This document shows, piece after piece, positions 43,782 to 54,239 of a stretch of 64,000 nucleotides of DNA. This DNA comes from Leuctra nigra. Lineage: Eukaryota; Arthropoda; Insecta; Plecoptera; Leuctridae. The translations under genes were made by a program, and so were the position numbers. The DNA lies in assembly GCA_934045905.1 (NCBI GenBank), contig OW203769.1:32925345-32989344 (forward strand), in the 5' to 3' direction. A model generated the notes under the pieces. The model saw only the letters and a list, made by a program, of their open reading frames with translations. It had not been told where the DNA came from and made no database searches. Position 1 is the first letter of the stretch. Each line of letters starts with the position of its first letter.

Positions 43782-46718
43782 TTAATATTTGTCCGAGAGG
43801 AATTCGTCGATAGAATAATACACCTTATCTACTAATAGTTTGTTGACAAGGGTTTTGAATTGTGAATATTTTTGTATCTCTCTTATACTTTTAGGCAGGG
43901 CATTATACAATTTTGTTTTGAAAAAAATAGAGTTCTTTTGAGTGCATGTTGATCTGTGTCTATCTATGTGAATGTTATTGTTCTGTCTAGTATTGTGATT
44001 ATGAATATCGCTATTTTTTTGTATTTCTTTCCCTTGAGATCTAATTGCTAGTACTGACTCTAGGATGTACAAGGAAGGTAACGTTAAAATTTTGTGTTTT
44101 TTGAAGTGTTGCTTGCAATCTGGTTTAATGAAATTGTTGTTATTTTTATTTTTATATTTTAATCCAAAAAGAGCTCTGATTGCTTTTCTTTGCATTACAA
44201 ATATTCTGGGTGCATCTGTAGAGTTGCCCCAGAATTGTATTCCGTAGCGCAGATGAGATTCAATGTTTGCATGATAGACTAGTTTTGCAGTTTTTGTGTT
44301 TGTTAAGTTTACAATAGTTTTTAGTGAGAAATATGCCAAATTAAGTCTACTTAGTAATTTGTCACAGTGACTTCTCCAGTTTAAATTTTTATCTATAATG
44401 ATTCCAAGAAATTTGATTTTGTCTACAGATTTTAGTTCACAGTTCTTGTTCTTGTTTGAAATTTCTATATTTATATTTAATGGTGTTTCATTTATGTCAT
44501 TTTTTAATTTAAAGTGCATGAAGTTAGTCTTTTCTTCTTGAATAAGCAGATGGTTATCGTAGAACCATTGTGTTGCATTTTCAAGTGTATTTTTGGCATT
44601 TTCTTGAAGATTTAGTTTTGTTTTACCCGTAATTGTGATATTTGTATCGTCTGCATATATTTCTGAATTAGCTACTGTGTCTGGAAAGTCATTTATGTAA
44701 ATTATAAACAACAATGGACCTAAAATAGAACCTTGCGGAACACCATTTTTTATTGTTTCGGGATTTGACATATGTTTTATTTCGCGTCTGTTCTCATCCA
44801 TGTGTACTACTTCTACTTGTTGGATTCTATCTGCCATATATGATTTGAGTAAGTTTAGGGCAGGACCCCTAACTCCGTAATATTCTAGCTTGTTTAATAA
44901 TATTTCATGGTTAATACTGTCAAAAGCTTTAGTTAAGTCACAAAAAACACCGATTGTTTGATCCCCTTTTTCTAATCCTTTTATAGTATTTTCAATGAAT
45001 TGACCAATGGTATTAGCTGTAGCTTTACTTTTCCTAAAACCACTTTGGTTGTCTGAAAGCAGTTTTTCTCTTTCTAGGTATGCTATTAGCCTAGTGTGTA
45101 TCAGTTTTTCAAATATTTTGGATATGCTCGGAAGGAGCGATATTGGCCGATAGTTTTCCGAAAGATTTTTGCCCCCTTTTTTATGTAAAGGTATGATTTT
45201 TGCTATTTTGAGTTTGTTTGGGAAAATTCCATTATTAATACAGTCGTTAAATATATGTGTTAAGGGTTGAGAGATTTTCTTAATAATTTTCTTTAATATG
45301 CAAGTTGGGATGTTGTCAATTCCTGAAGATTTTTTGTTTTTTAATTTTGATGTAATTAGAATAATTTCTGTTTCACATGTGTTGTCCAAGATAAATGAAT
45401 TCAGAGGTTTCTTTGCCTTTGTTAAATGTTTATGAAAAGCCCTATCCGTTGGATTTATGTCTAGTTTTTGGGCTACTGTGGCAAAATCTCTATTAAGAAT
45501 ATTTGCTATTTTGATTGGATCAGTGTAAGTTTGGTTTTCATGTCTTATGACCAAGTTTTGGGTTTTTTGTATTTTTGAATTGTTAGCGTGTTTTTTTACT
45601 ATCTCCCAAATGGATTTTGTTCTATCGGTACCCGTTTTCTCCTTTATTTTTTTGTTTATTATCATTCTCTTTGCTGCTTTTATAGTGTTTTTGTAAATTT
45701 TTTTGTATATTTTGTAATTTGTTTTTAAAGTTTCTGTTTTGAAGTGAAGCTGTAGATAATAGAGAGATTTAAGGTTTTTGGCTGAGTTTTTTATACCTGT
45801 TGTTATCCACTCCTGCTTTATAAATTTATGGTTTATTTTTATATTTTTGGGTGGAAAACATTTGTCAAAAGCCTCGCTAAGTATTGTTGAGAAAGTATTA
45901 TATTTTTCATTGGAATCATTTAATTTATATATCTCATCCCATGACGTGTCTTCTAATATATCTACAAAAGTTTCTGTGTTTTCCTTACTCAATTTTCTGG
46001 TAATAATTGTTTTGCTTGGCGAATTAAATTTTGATTTGAGTTGAATTGATATTATTTGAGCAGTGTGGTCTGAGAGATTATTTTCAGTTACTTTAGTAGA
46101 AAACATATAATTTGGTAGATTTGTAGCTATATTATCAATTGTTTTGGCTGTATTGAAACGGGGATCAAATCTCGTGGGTTCTCGTATCGTTAATTTTAAA
46201 TTATATGAAGATAATAGGTTGTTAAGAGTATCACTATTCCTTGATTTTGAAGCTGTATTTATATTTATATCGCCTGTAAGGATTATGTTTTTATTTTCTG
46301 ATGTGAGTTTGTCTAGAATGTGGTCCAAAGTGTCCATGAAATTGTTTATATCCCCTACTGGCGATCTATAGATGGAGATTACTACTAGGTTCTTTGTGTT
46401 GTTTTCATATTTCAGTTCTACTGCTGATAATTCAATGTCCAATTCCCTACTTAATTCGTTTATGTCATTTCTAGCTTTAATGTTTTCTTTTAATTTATTA
46501 TTGACGAATATAGCTGACCCTCCGTGTTTGTGAACTACTCGACTAAAATTACTTTCAAGATTATAATTACAGATGTTTATTGAATTCAAATTTTCACTAC
46601 TCAACCAATGTTCCGTTAGACATATTATATCAATTTGGTTTCCCTTATCATCTTTTGAATCTAAAAACGTCTCTAGTCCTACTTTAGATGTGTTAAGAGC
46701 CTGGATATTTTGATGCAT
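43782..46718 (-). CDS. Non-LTR retrotransposon ORF2: endonuclease and reverse transcriptase
   Basis: 978 residues without a stop. The N-terminal part is an apurinic-type endonuclease: IMHQNIQALN at the start, CLTEHWLS, SIYRSP, LTGDIN and SDHTAQI (about 1-230). The reverse transcriptase follows with NYRPISLLPSISKIFEKL, FCDLTKAFD, GVPQGSILGPLLF and the catalytic YADD at 688-691. The C-terminal part is lysine/asparagine-rich. Together with an esterase-type ORF1 upstream this points to the CR1/L2 group. It nicks DNA and copies its own RNA at the nick. The ATG chosen may be slightly inside the true start because the frame is open upstream. All motifs look intact, so the copy is young. Confidence 0.93.
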   Translation of the reverse strand: MHQNIQALNTSKVGLETFLDSKDDKGNQIDIICLTEHWLSSENLNSINICNYNLESNFSRVVHKHGGSAIFVNNKLKENIKARNDINELSRELDIELSAVELKYENNTKNLVVISIYRSPVGDINNFMDTLDHILDKLTSENKNIILTGDININTASKSRNSDTLNNLLSSYNLKLTIREPTRFDPRFNTAKTIDNIATNLPNYMFSTKVTENNLSDHTAQIISIQLKSKFNSPSKTIITRKLSKENTETFVDILEDTSWDEIYKLNDSNEKYNTFSTILSEAFDKCFPPKNIKINHKFIKQEWITTGIKNSAKNLKSLYYLQLHFKTETLKTNYKIYKKIYKNTIKAAKRMIINKKIKEKTGTDRTKSIWEIVKKHANNSKIQKTQNLVIRHENQTYTDPIKIANILNRDFATVAQKLDINPTDRAFHKHLTKAKKPLNSFILDNTCETEIILITSKLKNKKSSGIDNIPTCILKKIIKKISQPLTHIFNDCINNGIFPNKLKIAKIIPLHKKGGKNLSENYRPISLLPSISKIFEKLIHTRLIAYLEREKLLSDNQSGFRKSKATANTIGQFIENTIKGLEKGDQTIGVFCDLTKAFDSINHEILLNKLEYYGVRGPALNLLKSYMADRIQQVEVVHMDENRREIKHMSNPETIKNGVPQGSILGPLLFIIYINDFPDTVANSEIYADDTNITITGKTKLNLQENAKNTLENATQWFYDNHLLIQEEKTNFMHFKLKNDINETPLNINIEISNKNKNCELKSVDKIKFLGIIIDKNLNWRSHCDKLLSRLNLAYFSLKTIVNLTNTKTAKLVYHANIESHLRYGIQFWGNSTDAPRIFVMQRKAIRALFGLKYKNKNNNNFIKPDCKQHFKKHKILTLPSLYILESVLAIRSQGKEIQKNSDIHNHNTRQNNNIHIDRHRSTCTQKNSIFFKTKLYNALPKSIREIQKYSQFKTLVNKLLVDKVYYSIDEFLSDKY

Positions 46719-46835
46719 GATATTTAGGTTACTGTATTTAGATTGTTTTGTTTTGTTTTGTTTTCTATCTAATGCTTTTGTTTTGACTTTATTGGTTGCG
46801 TTGTTGTCGGATGGTTGTGTAATTGTTTGGTTTTG

Positions 46836-48947
46836 TCAAAGAGATGCTAATATTTTTGGTTTCAAAATGCGCTGAGGGCGGGTTTGTACATTAATAATTG
46901 TTTTTTTTATTGTTGCCCCCGTCTTCTTTGTCCCTTCCGGTGCCTTCTTTTTCATATCTGCCTCGGGCAGTGGTGATGATGACGTCTTTTGCCCCGCTAC
47001 GGCCCCGGTCAGCGGTCTCTTCTTCTCGGACTCAGACCCGAACTTCGGACCCCCCACGGACAGCGTTGTCTTCACGGACGCAGACCCGGACTTCGGACCC
47101 CCCACGGACAGCGGTGCCTTCTCGGACGCAGACCCGGACTTCGGACCCCCCACGGACAGCGGTGTCTTCTCGGATGCAGACCCGGACTTCGGACCCCCCA
47201 CTGATAGCGGTGTCTTCTCGGACGCAGACCCGGACTTCGGACCCCCCACGGACAGCGGTGTCTTCACGGACGCAGACCCGGACTTCGGACTCACCAGGGA
47301 CAGCGGTGTCTTCTCGGACGCAGACCTGGACTTCGGACCCCCCACGGACAGCGGTGTTTTCTCGGACGCAGACCCGGACGTCGGACTCACCACGGACTTC
47401 GGACTCACCACGGACAGCGGTGTCTTCTCGGACGCAGACCCGGACGTCGGACTCACCACGGACAGCGGTGTCTTCACGGACGTAGACCCGGACGTCGGAC
47501 TCACCACGGACAGCGGTGTCTTCTCGGACGCAGACCCGGACGTCGGACTCACCACGGACAGCGGAGTCTTCTCGGACGCAGACCCGGACGTCGGACTCGC
47601 CACGGACAGCGGTGTCTTCACGGACGCAGACCCGGACGTCGGACTCACCACGGACAGCGGTGTCTTCACGGACGCAAACCCGGACGTCGGACTCACCACG
47701 GACTGCGGTGTCTTCTCGGACGCAGACCCGGACGTCGGACTCACCACGGACAGCGGTGTCTTCACGGACGCAGACCCGGACGTCGGACTCACCACGGACA
47801 GCGGTGTCTTCACGGACGCAGACCCGGACGTCGGACTCACCACGGACAGCGGTGTCTTCTCGGACGCAGACCCGGACGTCGGACTCACCACGGACAGCGG
47901 TGTCTTCTCGGACGCAGACCCGGACGTCGGACTCACCACGGACAGCGGTGTCTTCTCGGACGCAGACCCGGACGTCGGACTCACCACGGACAGCGGTGTC
48001 TTCTCGGACGCAGACCTGGACGGCATTCCCATCACTGACATGGTTGACCCCACCACGGACTTGGTGGTGCTGTTGCTCACTGGATTTATCACTCTGAGAA
48101 TTTTGTAGCATAGTTTTCTCTTTCCTCTTTTGCTTAAGTGTAGTCCATGTCTTGTGAAGTCTTCTCTACCCATGGACCCTGCATTTATTACTATTGCTTC
48201 ACTCATGCCATTTTGGATTTTATTATGTTCTGCTATGAGTCTTTCTATTTTGCTGTTTGTTGAGTCTATTTCTCTTTTGAGGTCTTGTCCTTCAGGATCC
48301 TGGCGGTTTGGGATGTTGACGACTATTACATTAGCTTTTGTTCCACAATCTAAAATTGAGTTAAGTGAAATTCTGATTTTGTCGGGCGTTTTCTTTGGGA
48401 TATTATTTGTTCCCGCCATGATTATTAGAGTGTCCTGTTGCTCCAGGCTGTGATCAATCGACGTCACAACTTCCTCGATTGGCGCGCTGGGTTTGAAATT
48501 GCACTCTACTAACGTGTTTTGCTTGTTATCATCTAGCAGGTGTTGCAGAATGTTTGCAAGTCCTCGGCCATGGCTGTCCGCTAGAATTTGCACTTTTTTG
48601 TGGGAGCGAGATCTAGGGGTGGATGATGGCACTATCTTGCGTGTAGATTGATCGTTTCTAGTGCCAGTGGCAGCAGGCGTGGTAGCAGGCGTGGCAGCAG
48701 GCTCTTTCCTTCCTGCGGCAATGTCGCTGTACAGTGGCTCATTCTGGCGGGAGTCTGAAGAATGACTATTGTTCTGCACGTGGCTTCGTATATTTTCACT
48801 TGAATTTAAGTTAACTTGACGATGTCGGTCGTTTAAAAGAGTGTCTAATCTTATCTTTAATAACTTGATTTCATTCATCAGCATCGAGTTTATAGCAGTC
48901 TGGTTGTTCGAAAGATTGTTGTCTCCAAGCATGAACTGCAGGTCCAT
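46836..48947 (-). CDS. Non-LTR retrotransposon ORF1 with esterase domain and repeat tail
   Basis: 703 residues ending 117 bp before ORF2. After a short coiled-coil-like start (NEIKLLKIRLDTLL) comes an SGNH/GDSL-esterase-like domain: ILADSHG (about 120), MAGTNN (about 180) and HGLHLSKRGK (about 266). Such a domain is known in ORF1 of CR1-type elements. Residues about 300-645 are roughly 20 copies of a 16-residue unit of the type SVVSPTSGSASEKTPL. The end is basic (KKTGATIKKTI). The role of ORF1 is RNA binding and assembly of the retrotransposition particle. The repeat nearly doubles the usual length. Confidence 0.88.
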   Translation of the reverse strand: MDLQFMLGDNNLSNNQTAINSMLMNEIKLLKIRLDTLLNDRHRQVNLNSSENIRSHVQNNSHSSDSRQNEPLYSDIAAGRKEPAATPATTPAATGTRNDQSTRKIVPSSTPRSRSHKKVQILADSHGRGLANILQHLLDDNKQNTLVECNFKPSAPIEEVVTSIDHSLEQQDTLIIMAGTNNIPKKTPDKIRISLNSILDCGTKANVIVVNIPNRQDPEGQDLKREIDSTNSKIERLIAEHNKIQNGMSEAIVINAGSMGREDFTRHGLHLSKRGKRKLCYKILRVINPVSNSTTKSVVGSTMSVMGMPSRSASEKTPLSVVSPTSGSASEKTPLSVVSPTSGSASEKTPLSVVSPTSGSASEKTPLSVVSPTSGSASVKTPLSVVSPTSGSASVKTPLSVVSPTSGSASEKTPQSVVSPTSGFASVKTPLSVVSPTSGSASVKTPLSVASPTSGSASEKTPLSVVSPTSGSASEKTPLSVVSPTSGSTSVKTPLSVVSPTSGSASEKTPLSVVSPKSVVSPTSGSASEKTPLSVGGPKSRSASEKTPLSLVSPKSGSASVKTPLSVGGPKSGSASEKTPLSVGGPKSGSASEKTPLSVGGPKSGSASEKAPLSVGGPKSGSASVKTTLSVGGPKFGSESEKKRPLTGAVAGQKTSSSPLPEADMKKKAPEGTKKTGATIKKTIINVQTRPQRILKPKILASL
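47010..48040. repeat. 48-bp minisatellite inside ORF1
   Basis: About 20 tandem units of 48 bp (GGACTCACCACGGACAGCGG type on plus). Two sub-types follow one another: units with SVVSPTSG on the 5' side and SVGGPKSG on the 3' side. Because 48 is a multiple of 3, several frames on both strands stay open. Confidence 0.93.
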
Positions 48948-49061
48948 GAATTCATCATACCATAAGAATCGTCTTCAGCTGGACTAAATTTGGAAGCCGT
49001 AATAACCGTATTAGCCTGCAAGATAGTCGGCACCATGGAGTATAAAATAACAACATAGGTA
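48948..49061 (-). other. Probable 5' UTR of the retrotransposon
   Basis: Short non-coding stretch before ORF1; the exact 5' end cannot be seen because a MITE starts at 49062. Confidence 0.35.
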
Positions 49062-49613
49062 TGTTCGGTTGCCCTGCTCGAACCTGCTTGGAGCAGCTCC
49101 GATCACGCGATGGCCGTTCGGCTGTTTTCGAGCAACTTTGAGCAGCCTGCTCGTGGCCGTTCGGCTGCCATCGAGCAGGGTCGGTTCAGAGCAGGTCGAG
49201 CAAGTTCGAGCAGATATTTCTGCTCGGACTTTTTGGACCCAGCAGGACTGAGTGAGTTCTGCACACGCGGGAAGTACGAAGATTTTGATTTGAATTACAA
49301 AATATTATTACAAAGATAGTAATATGGCGACGTGTTTTTAGTACCTACCAGTTTTGTTTCAACACCAAGTAGCAATATTGTTAATAATTATATCTTTGAT
49401 ATTCTGTCAGAATTTACGTATTTATTAATATATTCCTAATAATGTATTTACAAATGGCGCTAAAAACAAGAAATGGCCGTTCGCCTGCTACCAAAAAGAG
49501 CAGCTGCTCGACGTTGCTCGGGCCTAAAAATGACGTCATCCAATGTTGCTCTGCTCTGAACCTGCTCTTGCTCGAACTGGCTGGAAGTTGCACTGGATTT
49601 TGGCAAACGAACA
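49062..49613. mobile_element. MITE with reiterated GCTCGA words
   Basis: Inverted ends TGTTCGGTTGCC / GGCAAACGAACA. Inside both ends the words TGCTCGA, TCGAGCA and GGCCGTTCG recur many times. Non-coding. Confidence 0.62.
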
Positions 49614-50183
49614 GACCTCATGTGTCCGACAAACAAAAAAACATTGGCCACAGCTGAAATGGTATTTTGGAAAACGTAGACAAAGGTTTTGGCATTGACA
49701 TTCTTTCCAACACGCATTTCTCTTCTGAGGCAGCCGAGTTCATCACGCTCTCCCCATTGTCAAGAGAGAGGGGTTAACATCCATTCATGAGATCCCATCA
49801 GTCGTTAATGAAATTGTGAGATTTGTTAGGAAAATGCAATTTTGATCATATTAACGTAATAAATGTAGGTTTACCAAATTGAAAATATGAAAGGAATAAT
49901 TTTTTAATTTTTTTATTTCCGTGCATATTTGGCCGACATATTGTACTTGCACAAATATAAATAAAGGGCATAAATTGCACAAATATTTTGTGAGGAGATA
50001 TGAAATATTAGGAAATATGAAATATTCTAACGATTATGAAAAAACTATTAACTAAAGAAGATCGTTTAAAAAATATGATAATTATTAATGTTTTCCAAAT
50101 TTTAGTACAAATTTTAGCACCGATATAACTACGACCATAGAGATAAGAAGGGTTGCAACGACGCTTTAAATAAATGGGATTTT
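49614..50183. other. No gene seen
   Basis: AT-rich spacer without recognised features. Confidence 0.4.
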
Positions 50184-51150
50184 ATTATGGTCCACCTAAG
50201 CAACTTTATGAACGAAAGTTTACCAATTTTTGGGCAGCCATTTTGATTTTAAATATTTTTTGTCACATAATTATCAAATTTGTTAACGACCTTCTTTAGC
50301 TAATAGTTTATTTCAAAATCGTTAGATTTAAGTAAATTTGTAATATGTCATAATGCACCACGTGATGCACAATTTCTGAAAATTTTGTGCCAATAGCTCA
50401 AATGGCTGTCGTTTTAGAGCCGTTTTAATTTTATTTGCGGTTATTTGCAAAAAGGAAATTACCTTCCAAATATCAAACGCATTGGCTAAAATTATATTTT
50501 CTCGATACTGAATATTTTCAACAATAATTATTCACGTAATAAATTAACCGGAAATTCAAACATTATTAAAATTAAAATAAATACGTGATTTCCACAAAAC
50601 TATCTGTAAAAACAAAATGGCTGCTCAAAATTGCATATATTTTTTTTTATTCAATAACTATATTTAACGGATCGAAAGTGTAATTCTTATTTTTATTTTC
50701 AATTAGCATGTGATTTAAATCTCAAAATGAATGTGGAATCAATTGTTTTTTCAATGTAAGTCGAAAATGTTGTGAGAAAAATGGCTATAAATAGCCGATT
50801 TCGGTCAACTCTTTATATGCCATAGTGTATCAAGCGAGGAATATTTCAGTACAAAAATTAAGTCGATAACTTAAATAACGACTCGTCTAGAGCAGTTTTA
50901 ATAAAACTGTTTTATTTTATTTGAATGAATATGATTGGACAATAATGAATGCGATCAAGCTGATTATTGTTTTTAGTTGCACAAAACATTGCAAAAAAAT
51001 AACAAAAATATTGAAAGTAAAAATTTCCTTCACATTTTCAAGTGAAAAATTAAATGGTGATTTCAACAACACTTGATAAAAACAAAATGGCGGCCCAAAA
51101 TTGGTAAACTTTCGTTTATGAGTTATGTGGGTAGACCTCAATAATATCGT
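50184..51150. mobile_element. Foldback element with about 65-bp inverted ends
   Basis: Left arm 50184-50250 and right arm 51085-51150 share CGAAAGTTTACCAATTTT and AGCCATTTTG / CAAAATGGCGGC in inverted orientation. The centre is AT-rich and non-coding. Confidence 0.65.
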
Positions 51151-51454
51151 CAAAAACCATTTTTAGAAATAAATAGTTTGGGGTCAAATTATAATAAGTG
51201 TAAAGAATGCCGATAAAGAAGACTACCTACCTTACCTACCCAAAGAGCTTCTGCCAATGAGATAGGCCTACTACAGCTTCGATATATCGATTAGATCGTG
51301 CAGCGTTGCCAGCCCCTACAATGACAGCAATGTCAGTTCAAAATAGCTACAACTTATGCACGCGAATGCGCAAAATAGCGAAAAGTGACGTTTGTCAAAA
51401 AGTAGCGGTTTTGAAAAGTAGCGTTTATGAAAAGTAGCGCTTTGAATCGTAGCC

Positions 51455-51522
51455 GCGCTACGCTTCGCGTTTTGACAGTGACAGCAGTTGACAACTTTGC
51501 AGGTTAGTTAATTTTATAATCA
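51455..51522. repeat. 68-bp perfect direct repeat, copy 2
   Basis: Identical to 28601-28668, preceded here by a run of AAAAGTAGCG words (51370-51450). Confidence 0.8.
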
Positions 51523-51637
51523 CATAATTTGTAGGTATCTACCTAGTAGTAGCACCTTACATATAAATCCGCATGTAATAAACTAATGGTGTAGTACCTA
51601 TCTACTAGGATCAAACAAACATAGAGAGATGTCCAAA

Positions 51638-51710
51638 CCACCACCTTCTTCAAGCAGTATCTCTGTTCGCTTCTATAGCTTCTCACAGAGAGACTGCTTG
51701 AAGGTGGTGG
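51638..51710. ncRNA. 73-nt pre-miRNA-like hairpin
   Basis: About 25 paired bases: CCACCACCTTC/GAAGGTGGTGG, AAGCAGT/ACTGCTT and TCTCTGT/ACAGAGA, with one 3-nt bulge, one A.G mismatch and an 18-nt loop. Length and near-perfect arms match a miRNA precursor, but a small foldback repeat would look the same. Strand unresolved. Confidence 0.35.
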
Positions 51711-51862
51711 TCCAAGCCTGATGCACAATTGAATTAGGTATGTTATGGTTTAAGTAAGGCTACCTAAATGGAATAGTGCTAGTATATAAGAGAAATGAAA
51801 CTGTTATGATGCACAGACGTCACAAATGGTACCTACAAGCTGAGATAAGAAATCAACCCAAT

Positions 51863-52180
51863 GGCTGGTGTACCTACTGGATACCTCGGTTCTCGCGAGG
51901 TTAAGCAACATTGTGCACGGTCAGCTGTTGGGTGTGGGGGGTTAGTGTGTCAACCTCCCTCCACCTGTTATCAGTTTCTCGACGGCGCTGGTTGTGGAGG
52001 CTCGTGTTGTAAATGTAACACCGTCCTTCAGATGGGACGTTAAGCCGTTGGGCCCCTTGGTATCTTTCGTCAGGAGTAGGCTATATGCCGGTAGGTACCG
52101 GGTTTCCTCTCCTCCCTTCTCTATTACATTCTCACTATTGTAGCCTCGGCTCTGTTGAGAATATAGGCATAATAATAATA
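51863..52180 (+). mobile_element. SINE with 5S-rRNA-derived head
   Basis: The head follows 5S rRNA (CTGGATACCTCGGTTCTCG, then GAGGTTAAGCAACATT and CACGGTCAGCTGTTGG) with a short internal deletion, as in SINE3-type elements. The body has CAGATGGGACGTTAAGCC, a word shared by many invertebrate SINEs, and the element ends in (ATA)n. It uses the internal pol III promoter of 5S RNA. Not a functional 5S gene. Confidence 0.68.
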
Positions 52181-52241
52181 ACTACCTAAATCCATTTCTT
52201 TTTGCAAAACACTATTTCACCTTATGACAAACCAATCAGGA

Positions 52242-52365
52242 GGCTTATTCTAGAACGTTTTCCCAATTCCATTCTGATGGAATCCGGTCACGGCCATAAG
52301 GATTAACATTGCATGGAATCGAATTCCATCAGAATTGGGAATTTAAATGTTCTAGAATAGGGCCC
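52242..52365. mobile_element. Small hairpin MITE
   Basis: Inverted arms TTATTCTAGAACG...CCAATTC and GAATTGGGAATTTAAATGTT CTAGAATA. 124 bp, non-coding. Confidence 0.6.
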
Positions 52366-52865
52366 CAGAAGAGAGCAAGCAAATGTCAAATAGCGTTTTC
52401 CACTGGCCACACCAAGTGCTGGTTTTGTTTTCCACTGGGAAATCCAGTGTGCACTCGCACAGTGTTTGTGTCTTCCACTTTCAAAGTTACAACGCGCTCA
52501 GTGCACATTTCTCGCAATGAAAAAATTGTCTAGTAAGATAATTGCACTCGAATATTCCAAGAAAAACGCTTCAGAAATGGTTGCTGTCTATAACCTGTTG
52601 AATAGTATTCAAATATAGCAGTTCTGAAAAAAGTCCTAGATTACGAACCAGAAGTCTTAGCGCTTATTGATAAAATTGGACGAAAGAAAAATACCGCACG
52701 AGTGAATTTGATGAACTGTCAAATAGATTTCCAAATTCAAAATGGGTGCCGCCAAGACCGGAAACAGCTGCGATTAGAGTATAAGCGCATGTGTTTCACT
52801 TAGGTATGATTCATATTCCAAAGATATCCATGGACATCCACAGGGGGGGGGGGGGGGGGGGGGGG

Positions 52866-53503
52866 CAGGGGGGGTTAGTAACTTAAGGAAAGCAACGCGT
52901 TACCGGTAACACATTACTTTTCAGTAGGTACCTAACTTTTATGGTAACTAACTCAACTACTTTTTAAAACCGGTAACTTAATAACGCCCGAGTTCCTTTT
53001 TCTACTTGAACTTTTTGATTTTTACAAGTTACCTAGAACAAGAAAGTTACTTTAGACCACGTTCCTACCTTCTCTCCTGAAAGAAAACTTGACATTGCAA
53101 ACCAAACATTCACCTGTGAGCATGCATCAAATCATTTAAATTTCCTGCCTACCTGAAACGCACGACACTAACAACGCTTCCCCTCCCCCTCTGTTCGTTT
53201 TAGCGTGCTCTGCATGCGAAATGAAATGGTCATCGGTTCACCCCCCCCCCCCCCCACGCATTGATACATCCGCAGTCCACATAATGTCACGTGGTTACTG
53301 CCATCCCGTTGTCAAGTTTTCCGTCAAAATTATCAATTTTTATCATACTAACTTTCATAGTAGGTAGTAACTTTCACCGAAAAATTTAACTTTCAGTTAC
53401 CTATATTTTCTCAGTAACTTTAACTTTAACCAGTTACTTTTATTGGAGAAAGTAACGTTACTTTCAAAAGTTACTTTATTTTTAGGTAACATACCCTACC
53501 CTG
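52866..53503. mobile_element. hAT-like element with GTTACC/GGTAAC repeats in poly-G
   Basis: Termini CAGGGGGGGTTAGTAAC and (right, reversed) CAGGGTAGGGTATGTTAC. Both halves are full of GTAAC/GTTAC words, including TTACCGGTAAC. It sits in a G-tract, so the 8-bp duplication cannot be judged. Confidence 0.58.
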
Positions 53504-53568
53504 GGGGAGGGGGGGGGGGGGGGGGGATGTCAGGAAAAAATACAAATTTTCTGGTGTTATACAAATAG

Positions 53569-54226
53569 CAGGGTGTCCACTCCAGAATGGTTTCAAAAAA
53601 AGTAGCAAAAGTAGCATTTTGGATGAAATTAAGTGGCAAAAAAGAAGCAATTTCAATGAAAAAAGTAGCAAAAGTGGCATTTTTGTTGAATAACAAAGGT
53701 TCCATAAAATAGAATTTTACAGAATGTGACAAATGTGACAGCAACAAATTGCTTCTGTTAAAACTAAACTAACCTAACCACACAGGAGGCGCGAAAACCA
53801 TTGCTGTTCTACCAACTTACAGCACAGCGATCGTACAACTTTGCTCGACAATCGATCTTCAACTCTTATGAGAGATTAGCATTGACTTGACCACGTTGAG
53901 CATTGAGTCGATCGACTATGACGTGTCAACAGAGGCGCTGACTGTTGTTAATGACTGTGGGTGCCCAATATATCGATTGTTGTGATACAATAGGGGGTCT
54001 GGGGGGAGAATGCGGGTTTGGGCCGCATAGGCCCGGGAAAATTTTGCATTTCAAAAGTGAATTTGAGCTATTTTCTGGCATTTTGATTAATTGTTTCCTA
54101 AACAATTGCCAAAAAAAGTAGCATTTAAGTGGCTTTTTAAAATTTTCAGCAATAAACGTAGGAATGAAGTAGTAAAAAATAAGTACCTAGCAATTAAGTA
54201 GCAAAAAGTCGCCTGTGGACACCCTG
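53569..54226. mobile_element. MITE with TIR CAGGGTGTCCAC
   Basis: Exact 12-bp inverted ends CAGGGTGTCCAC / GTGGACACCCTG. AAAAGTAGCAAAAGT words are reiterated near both ends. Non-coding; TAG flanks each side. Confidence 0.68.
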
Positions 54227-54239
54227 TAGTTTCATTTTG

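Noticed and set aside
47010..48040. CRISPR-like array
   Set aside because: Units are adjacent without unique spacers, in a eukaryotic retrotransposon ORF.
46898..48111. Long open frames on the plus strand and in another minus frame over the ORF1 repeat
   Set aside because: They are produced by the 48-bp period (multiple of 3); only the minus frame continuous with the esterase domain is coding.
51863..51960. Functional 5S rRNA gene
   Set aside because: Internal deletion, mismatches and a SINE-type body and tail show a 5S-derived SINE.
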